Source: Swaminathania salitolerans (lineage in GTDB: Bacteria > Pseudomonadota > Alphaproteobacteria > Acetobacterales > Acetobacteraceae). Taken from it: DNA of 64,000 nucleotides. Where the stretch lies: the NCBI RefSeq assembly GCF_025994315.1, contig NZ_BAQE01000004.1; one strand, 5' to 3'. The notes under the pieces were generated by a model. That model did not search any database and had not been told where the DNA came from. It worked only from the letters and a program-made list of their open reading frames with translations. Shown here piece by piece: positions 1 to 8,512 of the stretch (position 1 is the first letter of the stretch; every line of letters begins with the position of its first letter). The position numbers and the translations under genes were made by a program.

Positions 1-334
1 TCTGAAGACCGATCACGCAGCGAGGGAGAAGAACGTCTTCACGGACGACTATGCCGCGACCCTCTATGCACTGGGTCCGTTTCCCAGCCGCAAGAAGGAC
101 ATGCTCTCCATCGGCTTCACCTACAACAAGATCGGATCCGCTGCACAGCAGCGTCTGCAAAGGCTTTCACCCCGTAAATTCGACCATAGTACGACGACCT
201 CTGTCGCCTATGCTGCCCATCTTCGCCACGGGATCTATTTCGTGAGCACGACGAGCTACACGACGCAGCCGGTGGCTTCGAGATTCCACGACGATGCGCT
301 CACGCTGCAGGGACGTTTCACTCTGTCTTTCTAG
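1..334 (+). CDS. C-terminal end of an outer-membrane porin, probably OprB type (5' truncated by window)
   Basis: Only the last 110 codons lie in the window, read in the frame that starts at base 2 and stops with TAG at 332-334. The protein alternates polar and hydrophobic residues as in beta strands, has a tight turn-like pattern, and ends TLSF, a terminal Phe typical of proteins inserted by the BAM machinery. Residues such as LSIGFTYNKIG and GIYFVSTTSY look like the last strands of the carbohydrate-selective porin family. The family is inferred from this tail and from the presence of a full OprB gene elsewhere in the window; the N-terminal part is needed to prove it. Confidence 0.6.
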   Translation, partial: LKTDHAAREKNVFTDDYAATLYALGPFPSRKKDMLSIGFTYNKIGSAAQQRLQRLSPRKFDHSTTTSVAYAAHLRHGIYFVSTTSYTTQPVASRFHDDALTLQGRFTLSF

Positions 335-349
335 GCGTCTTCACGGCGA

Positions 350-388
350 TCGTTTTTGTAACGGTCGTTTTTGTAACGGCCGTTTTCG
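350..388. repeat. 15-bp tandem repeat, 2.5 copies, 3' of the porin
   Basis: Two identical 15-bp units (TCGTTTTTGTAACGG) at 350-364 and 365-379 are followed by a degenerate third (CCGTTTTCG). They lie between two convergent genes, 15 bp after the porin stop codon. Confidence 0.85.
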
Positions 389-409
389 CATCGATGTCTG
401 CGCGATCTG

Positions 410-446
410 ACGGCTACAGGAGAGGATCGCCCTCTTCCGTAGCCGT
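410..446. terminator. Hairpin between convergent genes, possible bidirectional terminator
   Basis: ACGGCTAC at 410-417 pairs with GTAGCCGT at 439-446, and the interior GGAGAGG / CCTCTTCC extends the stem around an ATCG loop. No strong T tract follows on either strand, so termination is inferred from the stem and its place between the porin and the DUF3597 gene. Confidence 0.45.
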
Positions 447-514
447 TCTCCGCCTGTATGGGCAACCGGATGCTTCCGGTTCCGACAGCCGGGAGACTGA
501 CTCAGCGCAACGGT

Positions 515-943
515 TCAGTGACGCAGATCCTCGGGGACCTTGCCGCCGTTTTCCGCCAGCTTCTGCATGACCTGACGGATCAGCCATACATTCATCGTCG
601 CGGTGTCATCGGTGCTTTCGGTATAGTGCAGTTCCTGCGCCAGATGCTTGCGTGCGTCGAGGGAGCTGTCCATGTCGAGCAGCTTGAGCAGATCGACGAT
701 AGAGGTGCGCCAGTTCAGGGTCTGTCCCTTCCCGGACGCAAGACGCGTCAGCACCGCCTCGACATCGACCGGAGCGCCCGGCGCCGTCGGGGGTGCGGCA
801 TTCGTCGCGCCGCCCGAAGCGGAGGTCGCGCCGGATGGCGTAGCCCCGGAAGACGCGGCTCCTGCCGAGCCCGTCGATCCGCTCGCAGGGGCGGCATCGG
901 CGTGACCGAAGATCTTCGACATGATTGTGCTGAAAATACCCAT
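515..943 (-). CDS. DUF3597 family protein
   Basis: The 142-residue protein begins MGIFSTIMSKIFG, a segment of about 13 residues typical of DUF3597 proteins, followed by a low-complexity Ala/Gly/Ser/Thr/Pro linker (about 15-55). A conserved domain follows with VDVEAVL, LNWRTSIVDLLKLLDMDSS, ARKHLAQEL and NVWLIRQVMQKL. The function of DUF3597 is unknown; the helical C-terminal domain is small and cytoplasmic-looking. The ATG at 943 is chosen over an upstream in-frame codon because AAGGA lies 7 bases before it and because the family starts at MGIF. It stands alone, convergent with the porin end. Confidence 0.88.
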   Translation of the reverse strand: MGIFSTIMSKIFGHADAAPASGSTGSAGAASSGATPSGATSASGGATNAAPPTAPGAPVDVEAVLTRLASGKGQTLNWRTSIVDLLKLLDMDSSLDARKHLAQELHYTESTDDTATMNVWLIRQVMQKLAENGGKVPEDLRH

Positions 944-1194
944 GACATATCCTTTGCATCGACCGTCCGGCATCCGGGGAGGCATATGCTCTCCGGGCTT
1001 CGCGGGCGGTGTTCTCTACTCCGGTCGTCCCGGAACAGGGTGCTCCGGGTCCGATGTCCCCGGAAGCCCCGGGGACCTTGAGGACCTCGCGCAGAAAAAC
1101 GCAGCGCCCCCGCTTTCGTTGCCTCATCCGCGATGCTCGACGCTGCGCCCCATCATCCAGGTCTGGACCCGAAAGGATATTTCAGGGAGTAATA

Positions 1195-1225
1195 ATATGT
1201 GAGACGTTGCTGTAATGTCACATAT
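1195..1225. promoter_or_regulatory. Interrupted inverted repeat ATATGTGA-N15-TCACATAT
   Basis: ATATGTGA at 1195-1202 is perfectly mirrored by TCACATAT at 1218-1225. The half-site resembles a CRP/FNR half-site (TGTGA), but the spacer is 15 instead of 6, so this is either an operator for another factor or a transcript hairpin. It lies about 155 bases before the sulfotransferase start. Confidence 0.4.
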
Positions 1226-1250
1226 ATGAGCGTTATCGAAGTAAAAACTC

Positions 1251-1262
1251 CCGAAATTTCGG
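1251..1262. promoter_or_regulatory. Perfect 12-bp palindrome CCGAAATTTCGG
   Basis: A perfect palindrome in the AT-rich region upstream of the sulfotransferase gene, 26 bases after the larger dyad. A protein-binding site is inferred only from symmetry and position. Confidence 0.35.
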
Positions 1263-1378
1263 AACACACCTGCAGATATGTTGCATAATTGTTTCGTATC
1301 TGCGGCACACAAGCCAGATTGCCAAGGCTCTTTCCGAACGGTAGCCGCATCGTCTTCAGGGAGAGATCGAATACCGTC

Positions 1379-2215
1379 ATGACTGCGCATTCCCGTGTCC
1401 ATTTCGTTTCCGGCCTGCCACGATCGGGCTCGACACTTCTCAATGCGCTTCTCTCGCAAAATCCCGGTCTGCGGGTCTCGGGGCGCTCCTCTCCGATCGC
1501 GCCCATGATCCTCACTCTGACATCCGTGATGACGGAGAGCGAATACCGGCACGATTTCCCTCCGGCGCGACGCGACCGGATCCTCACGCAGATTGTCGAC
1601 GGATATTTCGGCGTCTCTCCGACCGATTCCCGGCGCCCGGTCCTGATCGACACGCACAGGGACTGGTGTGCGCGCCTGAACCTGATCGAGGCGCTGTTTC
1701 CCTCCGCGCGGATCGTCTGCTGCGTGCGTGACCCGGTCTGGATTCTGGACTCGCTCGAACGTCTGATCATACGGGACCCGCTTCTTTCGTCCCGCATCGT
1801 GCCCGTCGGACACAGAGCGACGCAGCATGGCAGGCTCGAGCATCTCCTCTCCCCGGACGGCGTGTTTGGCTATGCGTGGCGCGTTCTGACGGAGGCCTTT
1901 CATGGCCCCTTTGCCGATCGTCTCATTCTCGTGGATTACGAATATCTTGCGCGCTATCCCGGTGATGTGCTGCGCCGTCTCGAACGTCTTCTCGATCTGC
2001 CGCGTCACGATTACGACACCGACAATCTGACGCAGATGGACGCGCATGCCTACGATACCGCCTTGGCGACACCGGGGTTGCATGTCGTGCGCCCGCAGAT
2101 CCGCTTCGAGCCGAGGCGAACGATCCTCCCGCCAGCCACCGTGGATCGCCTCCAGGGAGGAATGTTCTGGCGCACTCCCGATGCCGTGGCGCGAGGCGCC
2201 GAAATTCTCGCCTGA
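1379..2215 (+). CDS. Sulfotransferase family protein
   Basis: The 278-residue protein carries the 5'-phosphosulfate (PAPS) binding loop GLPRSGSTLL at residues 12-21 and, near residue 115, CCVRDPVWILDSLERL, which fits the 3'-phosphate binding segment with its Arg and Ser. This is the fold of PAPS-dependent sulfotransferases; the acceptor cannot be predicted. The ATG at 1379 is chosen because the motif normally lies within the first 20 residues; an upstream in-frame ATG at 1289 would add 30 residues without similarity to the family. No PAPS-synthesis gene or glycan cluster is adjacent, so it is an orphan here. Confidence 0.85.
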   Translation: MTAHSRVHFVSGLPRSGSTLLNALLSQNPGLRVSGRSSPIAPMILTLTSVMTESEYRHDFPPARRDRILTQIVDGYFGVSPTDSRRPVLIDTHRDWCARLNLIEALFPSARIVCCVRDPVWILDSLERLIIRDPLLSSRIVPVGHRATQHGRLEHLLSPDGVFGYAWRVLTEAFHGPFADRLILVDYEYLARYPGDVLRRLERLLDLPRHDYDTDNLTQMDAHAYDTALATPGLHVVRPQIRFEPRRTILPPATVDRLQGGMFWRTPDAVARGAEILA

Positions 2216-2257
2216 AGCAGGGCCCGAGCGGAAGGCCGGGGGGTGGGGCGGGAAATG

Positions 2258-3259
2258 TCAGTCGAGGAGAACGACCGTCTTGCCGATGCTTCGCCCTGTC
2301 TCGCTGTCGCGATGAAGCTGCGCCATCGTCGCCGCATCGAACCGCGTCACGCGGCGGGTTTCGGTCGGCACGATGTCGCCCGACTGGACCAGAAGCGAGA
2401 TCTGCTCGAGAATATCGTGCTGTCTGTCCATATCCCAGGTGCCGAACAGCGAGCGGGTGAACATGAACTCCCATGAGAGCGTGGCGCTCTTGCGCTTGAA
2501 AGGCAGGATATCGAACGTCTCCGGATCGTCGATCAGACACAGATGTCCCTGGGGCGCGAGACTCTCCGCATAGGCTGCCGCATGACGATCGCTGGCGGTC
2601 AGGGATGCGATATGGGTCGCCCGATCCAGCCCCAGCTCCCGGAGCTGCGCCATCATGTCGCGACGATGATCGATGACATGATGTGCGCCCATCTCGCGGA
2701 TCCAGGCTTCGCTCTGCGGACGCGATGCCGTAGCAACCACCGTAAGCGCGGTCAGCTTGCGTGCGAGCTGGACAAGAATGGACCCGACCCCGCCGGCAGC
2801 CCCGACCACGAGTAGCGTACCCGTATCGCCCGATGCGATCCGCATCCGGTCGAACAGCATTTCCCATGCCGTGACACCGGTGAGAGGCAACGACGCCGCC
2901 TGCCCCCAGTCGAGCCGCGCGGGCATGTGGCCGACAAGGCGCTCGTCGACGTTCTGAAGCTCGGCATTGCTGCCCTGGGACATCAGGGCTCCGGCGTAAT
3001 ACACTTTGTCGCCCGGGCGGAACCGGGCGACATCCGCGCCGACCGCCTCGACGATCCCGGCGGCATCCCAGCCGGGAACACGCCACTCATCCCCCGGCAA
3101 GGGGCCTGTCCGGCTCCGTATCTTGGTATCGACCGGATTGAGGGAAACCGCCCGGACCCGGACGCGGATCTGGCGTCCCCGGGGCGGTGCGGGATCGGGT
3201 ATCTCGATATCCTGCAAAACGCCGGCATCGCCGGGCGCGGCATATCCAACGGCTTTCAT
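2258..3259 (-). CDS. Zinc-type alcohol dehydrogenase-like / quinone oxidoreductase (MDR superfamily)
   Basis: A 333-residue medium-chain reductase/dehydrogenase. It has an N-terminal GroES-like domain (SLNPVDTKIR, GWDAAGIVEAVG, PGDKVYYAG) and a Rossmann domain with GAAGGVGSILVQLARKL. The usual zinc-ligand cysteines are absent, so it belongs to the zinc-free NADPH oxidoreductase branch often annotated as the zinc-binding alcohol dehydrogenase family. The substrate is unknown, probably a small quinone or enal. ATG at 3259 has GGAGGG upstream. It is convergent with the sulfotransferase gene, 42 bp away. Confidence 0.9.
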   Translation of the reverse strand: MKAVGYAAPGDAGVLQDIEIPDPAPPRGRQIRVRVRAVSLNPVDTKIRSRTGPLPGDEWRVPGWDAAGIVEAVGADVARFRPGDKVYYAGALMSQGSNAELQNVDERLVGHMPARLDWGQAASLPLTGVTAWEMLFDRMRIASGDTGTLLVVGAAGGVGSILVQLARKLTALTVVATASRPQSEAWIREMGAHHVIDHRRDMMAQLRELGLDRATHIASLTASDRHAAAYAESLAPQGHLCLIDDPETFDILPFKRKSATLSWEFMFTRSLFGTWDMDRQHDILEQISLLVQSGDIVPTETRRVTRFDAATMAQLHRDSETGRSIGKTVVLLD

Positions 3260-3383
3260 CGGGCGACCCTCCCTCTGTGCATATCTCCCGTGCGCATCCC
3301 GTGCGCGCATGAGACAGAAAAGCCTAGCACGGTCTCGACGCAAGGCGGGAGAGAAGAGACGAAGAGGTGCTCCCGAACGCGGC

Positions 3384-4160
3384 TCAGCCTGCGCGCACGA
3401 GTTCGTAGAGCGCGACTGCCGCCGCGTTGGACACGTTCAGACTCTCCATGGAGCCGGGCATGAAGACGCTCGCGATCTCGTCGCAGCTCTCCCGGGTGAG
3501 GCGACGCAGGCCCGCGCCCTCCGCCCCGAGCACCAGCGCAACGCGTCGGCCGCGAAACGCAGCGCCATCGAGACGTGTGCCCCCGGCATCCAGCCCGACG
3601 GTCCACAGACCGGCATTCTGCAGCTGGGCGATGATGCGCGACAGATTCACCTCGCGCAGGACCGGGACGCTGTCGAGCGCGCCGGACGCGGCCTTCGCCA
3701 GAGCACCGCCTTCCTGCGGCGTGTTTCTGTCCTGGACGACGAGAGCGGCAGCGCCGAAAGCGGCGGCAGAACGCAGGATGGCACCGATATTGCGCGGGTC
3801 CGTCACCTGATCGAGAATCAGGATCGGCCCCTCGCGCTGCTCCAGTATCTCGTCGAGGAAGGGGGCTGTCAGGGGCTCGACCCGCAGAAGAACGCCCTGA
3901 TGGACCGCATCCCGTTCGCAAAGCTGATCGAGACGCTGACGCTCGACGATATTCGGCGTGATACGAACCGGCACCTGCTTCGCTTCGAGGGCGGCAAGGC
4001 CCTCTTTCGTGACCAGAAGCTCATGCAGGTGACGCCGGTCGTTGCGCAGGGCCGCCTCTACGGCATGGAGCCCGTACATCCAGTATCCATGGGCAGCTTC
4101 ACGCCCTGCTGCTGAGCGGGCGGTGCGGGAAGACGGAGAGCGGAAAGGACGTTTCGACAT
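3384..4160 (-). CDS. rlmB: 23S rRNA (guanosine-2'-O-)-methyltransferase, TrmH/SpoU family (RlmB type)
   Basis: A 258-residue SPOUT methyltransferase. An N-terminal substrate-binding domain (WMYGLHAVEAALRNDRR, LLVTKEGLAAL) is followed by the SAM knot with motif 1 NIGAILRSAAAFGAAAL, motif 2 LVLGAEGAGLRRL and motif 3 SMESLNVSNAAAVALYE. These match RlmB, which methylates G2251 of 23S rRNA; a tRNA-modifying TrmH relative is less likely because of the N-terminal domain. ATG at 4160 was preferred; the frame extends upstream to 4238 but those residues are basic and unlike the family. It ends only 124 bp from the MDR gene start, on the same strand. Confidence 0.88.
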   Translation of the reverse strand: MSKRPFRSPSSRTARSAAGREAAHGYWMYGLHAVEAALRNDRRHLHELLVTKEGLAALEAKQVPVRITPNIVERQRLDQLCERDAVHQGVLLRVEPLTAPFLDEILEQREGPILILDQVTDPRNIGAILRSAAAFGAAALVVQDRNTPQEGGALAKAASGALDSVPVLREVNLSRIIAQLQNAGLWTVGLDAGGTRLDGAAFRGRRVALVLGAEGAGLRRLTRESCDEIASVFMPGSMESLNVSNAAAVALYELVRAG

Positions 4161-4255
4161 GCAGGCTCTTCTAGAGGAACGCCCTCGTCTTGCAACAAAA
4201 ATGAAGAAAGCCCGTTGACACCGCAGCCGATCCACCATAATTCCCGTGCCGACCC

Positions 4256-4341
4256 GGAGAGATGCCCGAGTGGCTAAAGGGGGCGGACTGTAAATCCGCT
4301 GGCGTGCGCCTACGTTGGTTCGAATCCAACTCTCTCCACCA
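4256..4341 (+). tRNA. tRNA-Tyr (anticodon GTA)
   Basis: Acceptor arms GGAGAGA (4256-4262) and TCTCTCC (4331-4337) pair perfectly, followed by discriminator A and an encoded CCA. The anticodon GTA is at 4290-4292 in a CTGTAAA loop, the T arm contains TTCGAAT, and a long variable arm gives 86 nt, as expected for a class II bacterial tRNA-Tyr. It is flanked by minus-strand protein genes and is transcribed alone in the opposite direction. Confidence 0.97.
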
Positions 4342-4519
4342 GGTCACCTTCGAAAAATCCGACAGAGTCCAGATGTGACGACGGCTCATGGCCGCATCGC
4401 GCACGTCGTGCATCCGGTGTGATGACAGACATCCGCCCGCACGGTCGATGTTCGTGACGCGCACTCCACCGACAGGAGACGCCCCTGCACGGGAGCGCCC
4501 TCTGTCGGGCTGAACGGTC

Positions 4520-5473
4520 TCAGAACCTGAGCGAGCCGAAACCGGGAAGTTCTTTCCGCCACGGGGCATTCGCGCCGCGGCGCGCGCAGGTCGCGCTTGC
4601 AACCATCTGCCCGCATGACAGAACGCTTGCGATCGCATCTCCCGACGGATCGCCCAGCGTTTCCGGCGAGAGAAGATCGCGGTCATGCAGCCCGGCCAGG
4701 AATCCGGCCGTGAAACTGTCGCCCGCGCCGACGGTATCGACCACTTCGGTCGGTATGGCATCGGCATGACCCCGTGCGACACGGCTCCATCCGCTGACGC
4801 CGTCCTTGCCCTGGGTGATCACCACGAAGCGGGCGCGGCCTTGCAGCCAGGCCGCAGCCGCAGAATCGTGCGATACGCCCGGCTTGAGCCATTCGAGATC
4901 GGCGCCGCTGATCTTGATGATATCGGCCTGGCTCAGAAGACTGTCGAGGCGCGCGCGATAGGCGGTTTCGTCCCGGATATGGCTCGCGCGGATATTCGGA
5001 TCGATACTGACCAGTCTCCTCCCGCCGGCCTCTCTCAGAAACAGGGTTTCATAGGCAGACGCGGCCGGCTCTCTCGCGAGGGCGATAGAACCGAAATGGA
5101 GCAGCCCGACCGGCGCAAGAGCGTCGTCATCGGGAATCCCGGTGCATATCCTGTCGGCAGCACCCGTATCGTAGAATGCGTAAGCCGGTTCCGTCCGGTC
5201 GAGGCTGACGAAACCCAGCGTGGACGGGGCATCCAGACGCTCGAGAAAGCGGGTGCCCACCTGACTTTGCGCCAATCCCTCCATGAACTGATCGCCGAAC
5301 ATGTCCGTGGAAAGCGCCAGACCGAACTCGGCCGGAATGTCGAGACGACCGAGGGCGCGCGCCACGTTATAGGGCGACCCACCGAGGCAGGGTCGATACC
5401 CTCCCTCTCCCTCCGTAGCGGCAGGGATGAAATCGATGACAGCCTCACCGAGGGAGAGAATACTGGCTCTCAT
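4520..5473 (-). CDS. PfkB family sugar kinase (fructokinase-like)
   Basis: A 317-residue ribokinase-fold kinase. The N-terminal glycine-rich signature (LGGSPYNVARALGRL, residues about 29-43) and the C-terminal PfkB signature VDTVGAGDSFTAGFLAGL with the catalytic Asp are both intact. Proteins of this length with LSLGEAVIDFIP at the start are usually fructokinases, phosphorylating fructose to fructose 6-phosphate. ATG at 5473 has AAGGAAG upstream; the frame extends further but without a better start. It lies 190 bp after the transaldolase-like gene on the same strand, which fits a shared sugar-phosphate role. Confidence 0.88.
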   Translation of the reverse strand: MRASILSLGEAVIDFIPAATEGEGGYRPCLGGSPYNVARALGRLDIPAEFGLALSTDMFGDQFMEGLAQSQVGTRFLERLDAPSTLGFVSLDRTEPAYAFYDTGAADRICTGIPDDDALAPVGLLHFGSIALAREPAASAYETLFLREAGGRRLVSIDPNIRASHIRDETAYRARLDSLLSQADIIKISGADLEWLKPGVSHDSAAAAWLQGRARFVVITQGKDGVSGWSRVARGHADAIPTEVVDTVGAGDSFTAGFLAGLHDRDLLSPETLGDPSGDAIASVLSCGQMVASATCARRGANAPWRKELPGFGSLRF

Positions 5474-5663
5474 GACGGAACTTCCTTGTTGGGACAGGCT
5501 ATGTTTCTGCGCGTTCCGCATAACCGGAACGGGCAAAAAGCAGAACGAAAGGCAGACCGCTGACGCCCCGCAGACAGGGTATCATGGCAGACGGTGCATC
5601 ATGGCAGACCGCAAACCGCTGCAGAAGGAATGGTGGAGGAAACACAGTTCCCGGACGAGGCGT

Positions 5664-6353
5664 TCAGAGGCCTGCGGCCATCCGCTCGAAGGTGGCGGCT
5701 GCCTCTACGGTCTGGGGATCGGCGAAAAGCTGTTCGGCCACGGCGGGGCTGAACGTGAACGTATCGCACCCGGCTGCGCAAAGGGCCGCGAGGTCGTCTG
5801 CCTGACGCAGGCTCGCCACAAGGAGACGCGTCCGGTCTCCCGCGTGACGCAGCACCGCGCGCATCGCATCGATCGTCGCGAAGGCATCCCGCCCGCTATC
5901 GCCGATCCGGCCGAAATAGGGCGCGACATAATCGGAACCGGCAGCGGCGGCGGTCACGGCCTGATGCACCGCATAGACCGCAGTAAGGGTCGTGCGCACC
6001 CCATGGGCATGGAGCCTCGCCACAGCCCGGATGCCGTTCTCTGTGATCGGGACTTTCACGACCATACGCGGGTCGATCGCCGCCAGGGCTAGCCCCGTCT
6101 CGATGAGGGCGTCCGTTTCGGTGCCCCAGCACTGGGCCTGGATTTCGGCAACCGGATAATCGAGACAGCGCCGCAAAAGCGGCGTGAGCGTCTCGATGGT
6201 GCAGGAGAGACCGGACCGCGCGAGGATGGTCGGGTTCGTGGTGACGCCATGGAACAATCCGGTAGGCAGCCAGCGCGACCAGGCATCCCGATCCGCCGTA
6301 TCCAGAAACAGGCGCAGGCCGGTTGCAGAAACAGGACAAGCACGAGGGGCCAT
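5664..6353 (-). CDS. Transaldolase family protein (short TalC/FSA-like)
   Basis: A 229-residue class I aldolase of the short transaldolase type. It has LFLDTAD at the start of strand 1, GVTTNPTILARSG in the phosphate/substrate loop, and MVVKVPIT with the Schiff-base Lys100. The length fits the TalC / fructose-6-phosphate aldolase subfamily rather than the 310-residue TalB type or the 900-residue bifunctional Tal-Pgi form of Gluconobacter relatives. ATG at 6353 follows GGGAGA. Since a fructokinase-like gene follows, a role in fructose 6-phosphate or pentose phosphate flow is inferred, but transaldolase versus aldolase activity cannot be told apart here. Confidence 0.85.
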   Translation of the reverse strand: MAPRACPVSATGLRLFLDTADRDAWSRWLPTGLFHGVTTNPTILARSGLSCTIETLTPLLRRCLDYPVAEIQAQCWGTETDALIETGLALAAIDPRMVVKVPITENGIRAVARLHAHGVRTTLTAVYAVHQAVTAAAAGSDYVAPYFGRIGDSGRDAFATIDAMRAVLRHAGDRTRLLVASLRQADDLAALCAAGCDTFTFSPAVAEQLFADPQTVEAAATFERMAAGL

Positions 6354-6503
6354 GATGTTCTCCCGGGTCATCGAACGATCGGCAATGTCGATCAGGACCG
6401 GAAGACTGGCAAAATCCGTACCCGAACGGAAAACACAACTTCGTTGATACCGGGACGACCGCCGAAGACGCACGCACCCCGGAACGCATGGTCGCTACGC
6501 ACG

Positions 6504-6533
6504 AAAAAACCCGTCCGCCTCATGGCGAACGGG
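6504..6533 (-). terminator. Rho-independent terminator
   Basis: On the minus strand a 10-bp stem (one mismatch) CCCGTTCGCC / GGCGGACGGG with a four-base loop is followed directly by six T residues (6504-6509 are A on the plus strand). It lies about 90 bases after the stop of the small secreted protein gene and would end the glnK-amtB transcript. Confidence 0.85.
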
Positions 6534-6624
6534 CCGATCTCGTCACGCTCCGACAGAACTCCCTCAGGGAAAGAAGCCTTCCGACCGGAGCCAACTGGTT
6601 GGAGCCTGCCAACCAGGATGCGGA

Positions 6625-7128
6625 TTATTTCAGCTTGGCATTACATTGCGAATAATAGCCGCCGCCCTTCTGGATCCACTTCAATCCGCCATTTCCGCCC
6701 GTGCTCTGATTGGCATGATACTGGTCAAGACAGGTTTTCATCCGGGCCTTGCCGGGGGACAGCTTGGCATATTCGGCTGAAAGCGCTGTCGGAAAGACAA
6801 CGTTGCCCGTGGCGGTGGTCGAGGGCTTCGAGGCGATACCGGCACCGGGCGCGGCAGGCGCTTCATGGGTCACCGGGCGGTCGTTTGCCGCCTGACGCTC
6901 GGCAGGCTGCATGGCCTCCTTCGCCTTGCCGGCGCTCACGTCACCGCATTCGGCCGCCTTGAACGCCTTGTAGGACTGGCCGTTCAGTGTTCCGGACTTT
7001 TTCGCGTCCTGGAACTTCGCATGACACGCCTTTGCAGAGAGCGCCATGGCCGATGGGGCGACGGTCGCCCCCCCGCAGAGAAGGAGAGCCGCGGCGATAC
7101 CGCGGCGACAAGATGATTTCGACGCCAT
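6625..7128 (-). CDS. Small secreted protein with two Cys-containing motifs (PsiF-repeat-like)
   Basis: The 167-residue protein starts with a clear signal peptide (RRGIAAALLLCGG... ending AMA-LSA near residue 30). The mature part begins with KACHAKFQDAKKSGTLNG...AEC, resembling the Cys-x-Lys-Phe/Tyr repeats of alphaproteobacterial PsiF-like secreted proteins. A second Cys pair follows in MKTCLDQYHANQSTGG...YYSQCNAKLK. Periplasmic location is predicted; function is unknown. ATG at 7128 follows GAGGGAT. The gene starts 31 bp after amtB, so it is probably read with glnK-amtB, and a strong terminator follows it. Nitrogen-linked expression is an inference from this position. Confidence 0.75.
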   Translation of the reverse strand: MASKSSCRRGIAAALLLCGGATVAPSAMALSAKACHAKFQDAKKSGTLNGQSYKAFKAAECGDVSAGKAKEAMQPAERQAANDRPVTHEAPAAPGAGIASKPSTTATGNVVFPTALSAEYAKLSPGKARMKTCLDQYHANQSTGGNGGLKWIQKGGGYYSQCNAKLK

Positions 7129-7159
7129 GTGAGATCCCTCACTCCTGCCGGTTTGCGGA

Positions 7160-8512
7160 TCAGTTGATCCGTTCGCCATGAAGAACCATGTCGAGCCCCT
7201 CGAGTTCCTCATCACGCGTCACGCGCAGACCCATCGTCAGATCGATGGCCTTGAGAATCAGATAGGTGAACACGACGCACCAGACGATCGTCACACCGAC
7301 CGCTTCCGCCTGGCGGACGAGCTGGCCGAAGGAGCCGACCACGCCCTCGGGATTGGCATCGGTGGCGGAAAGCGGCCCATAGGCGAACACACCGGTCAGA
7401 AGTGCGCCGACGATCCCGCCCGTTCCATGCACGCCAAACGCGTCGAGACTGTCGTCATAACCGAGACGCGGCTTGAGAATGGCGGATGCCCAGAAACAGA
7501 CCACGCCCGCAACCAGCCCGATGATCAGCCCCGGACCGGGAAGGACGAAACCGGCGGCCGGGGTGATGGCCACGAGCCCGGCAACGGCACCGGAGATGAT
7601 TCCGAGCGCCGTCGGCTTGCGGGAGTGGATCCATTCGGCGGCCATCCAGGCGAGCCCGCCACCGGCAGTCGCGACCTGGGTCACGAGCATGGCCATGCCC
7701 GCGCGCCCGTTGGCGCCGCCCGCCGATCCGGCGTTGAAGCCGAACCAGCCGACCCAGAGAAGCGAGGCACCGATAATGGCATAGGTCAGGTTGTAGGGCG
7801 AGAAATCATCATGGCCGAGACCGCGACGCTTGCCCAGAACGAGTGCCGCGACCAGACCGGCGATACCGGAATTGATGTGAACGACCGTACCGCCAGCGAA
7901 GTCGACCGCGCCGATTCCGGCCACCCAGCCGAGAGGGCTCCAGACCCAATGGGCGACGGGCGCATAGACGAGGAGCGACCACAGCACCGTAAAAACGCAC
8001 AGGGCGGAGAATTTCATGCGCTCGGCGAAGCTGCCCGCGATGAGCGCGGGCGTCAGGATCGCGAACGTCATCTGGAACATGACCCAGACGCTCTCGGGGA
8101 TCGTCATCGCCACCGGATTGGCGGACCCGGCCCCCATGGTGAACGCCTGATCGACACCCTTGCTGATATGCTCGGCGACGCCGTTGAGCATGAAGCGCGA
8201 CATGTCTCCGATCCAGGGCGTGCCCGTCCCGAATGCGAGACTGTATCCCACCACGAGCCAGACGATGCTGGCGATGCAGCAGATCGCAAAGGACTGGATC
8301 AGCGTGGCGAGGACGTTTTTCTTGCGCACCATCCCGGCATAGAACAGCCCGATACCCGGGATGGTCATCATCAGCACGAGGGTGGTGCTGATCAGCATCC
8401 ACGATGTGTCGCCCGTATCGATGGGCGCCGGGGCGGGTGCCGGGGCAGCGAAGGCGGCGGCAGGCAGGACGGCGCCCGCCAGCAGGGGGACGACCCTGAA
8501 AAGACGGCTCAT
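7160..8512 (-). CDS. amtB: Ammonium transporter
   Basis: A 450-residue Amt/MEP/Rh channel with a cleavable signal sequence ending in AAAFA-APAPAPAP, followed by about 11 membrane segments. The family landmarks are present: GIGLFYAGMVRKKN near the N-terminus, FAGGTVVHINSGIAGL with the first pore His, GWFGFNAGSA, and LDAFGVHGTGGIVGALLTG with the second pore His. It conducts NH3/NH4+ across the inner membrane and is gated by the PII protein. Its ATG overlaps the glnK stop (8509-8512), giving the conserved glnK-amtB order and translational coupling. Confidence 0.97.
   Translation of the reverse strand: MSRLFRVVPLLAGAVLPAAAFAAPAPAPAPIDTGDTSWMLISTTLVLMMTIPGIGLFYAGMVRKKNVLATLIQSFAICCIASIVWLVVGYSLAFGTGTPWIGDMSRFMLNGVAEHISKGVDQAFTMGAGSANPVAMTIPESVWVMFQMTFAILTPALIAGSFAERMKFSALCVFTVLWSLLVYAPVAHWVWSPLGWVAGIGAVDFAGGTVVHINSGIAGLVAALVLGKRRGLGHDDFSPYNLTYAIIGASLLWVGWFGFNAGSAGGANGRAGMAMLVTQVATAGGGLAWMAAEWIHSRKPTALGIISGAVAGLVAITPAAGFVLPGPGLIIGLVAGVVCFWASAILKPRLGYDDSLDAFGVHGTGGIVGALLTGVFAYGPLSATDANPEGVVGSFGQLVRQAEAVGVTIVWCVVFTYLILKAIDLTMGLRVTRDEELEGLDMVLHGERIN

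Larger units (their letters stand above)
944..1378. other. 435-bp divergent intergenic region
   Basis: No gene was found in this stretch between the divergent DUF3597 and sulfotransferase genes. The part from about 1180 to 1290 is clearly AT-richer than its surroundings and carries two dyad symmetries, listed separately, so it probably holds the promoters of the sulfotransferase. Confidence 0.6.
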
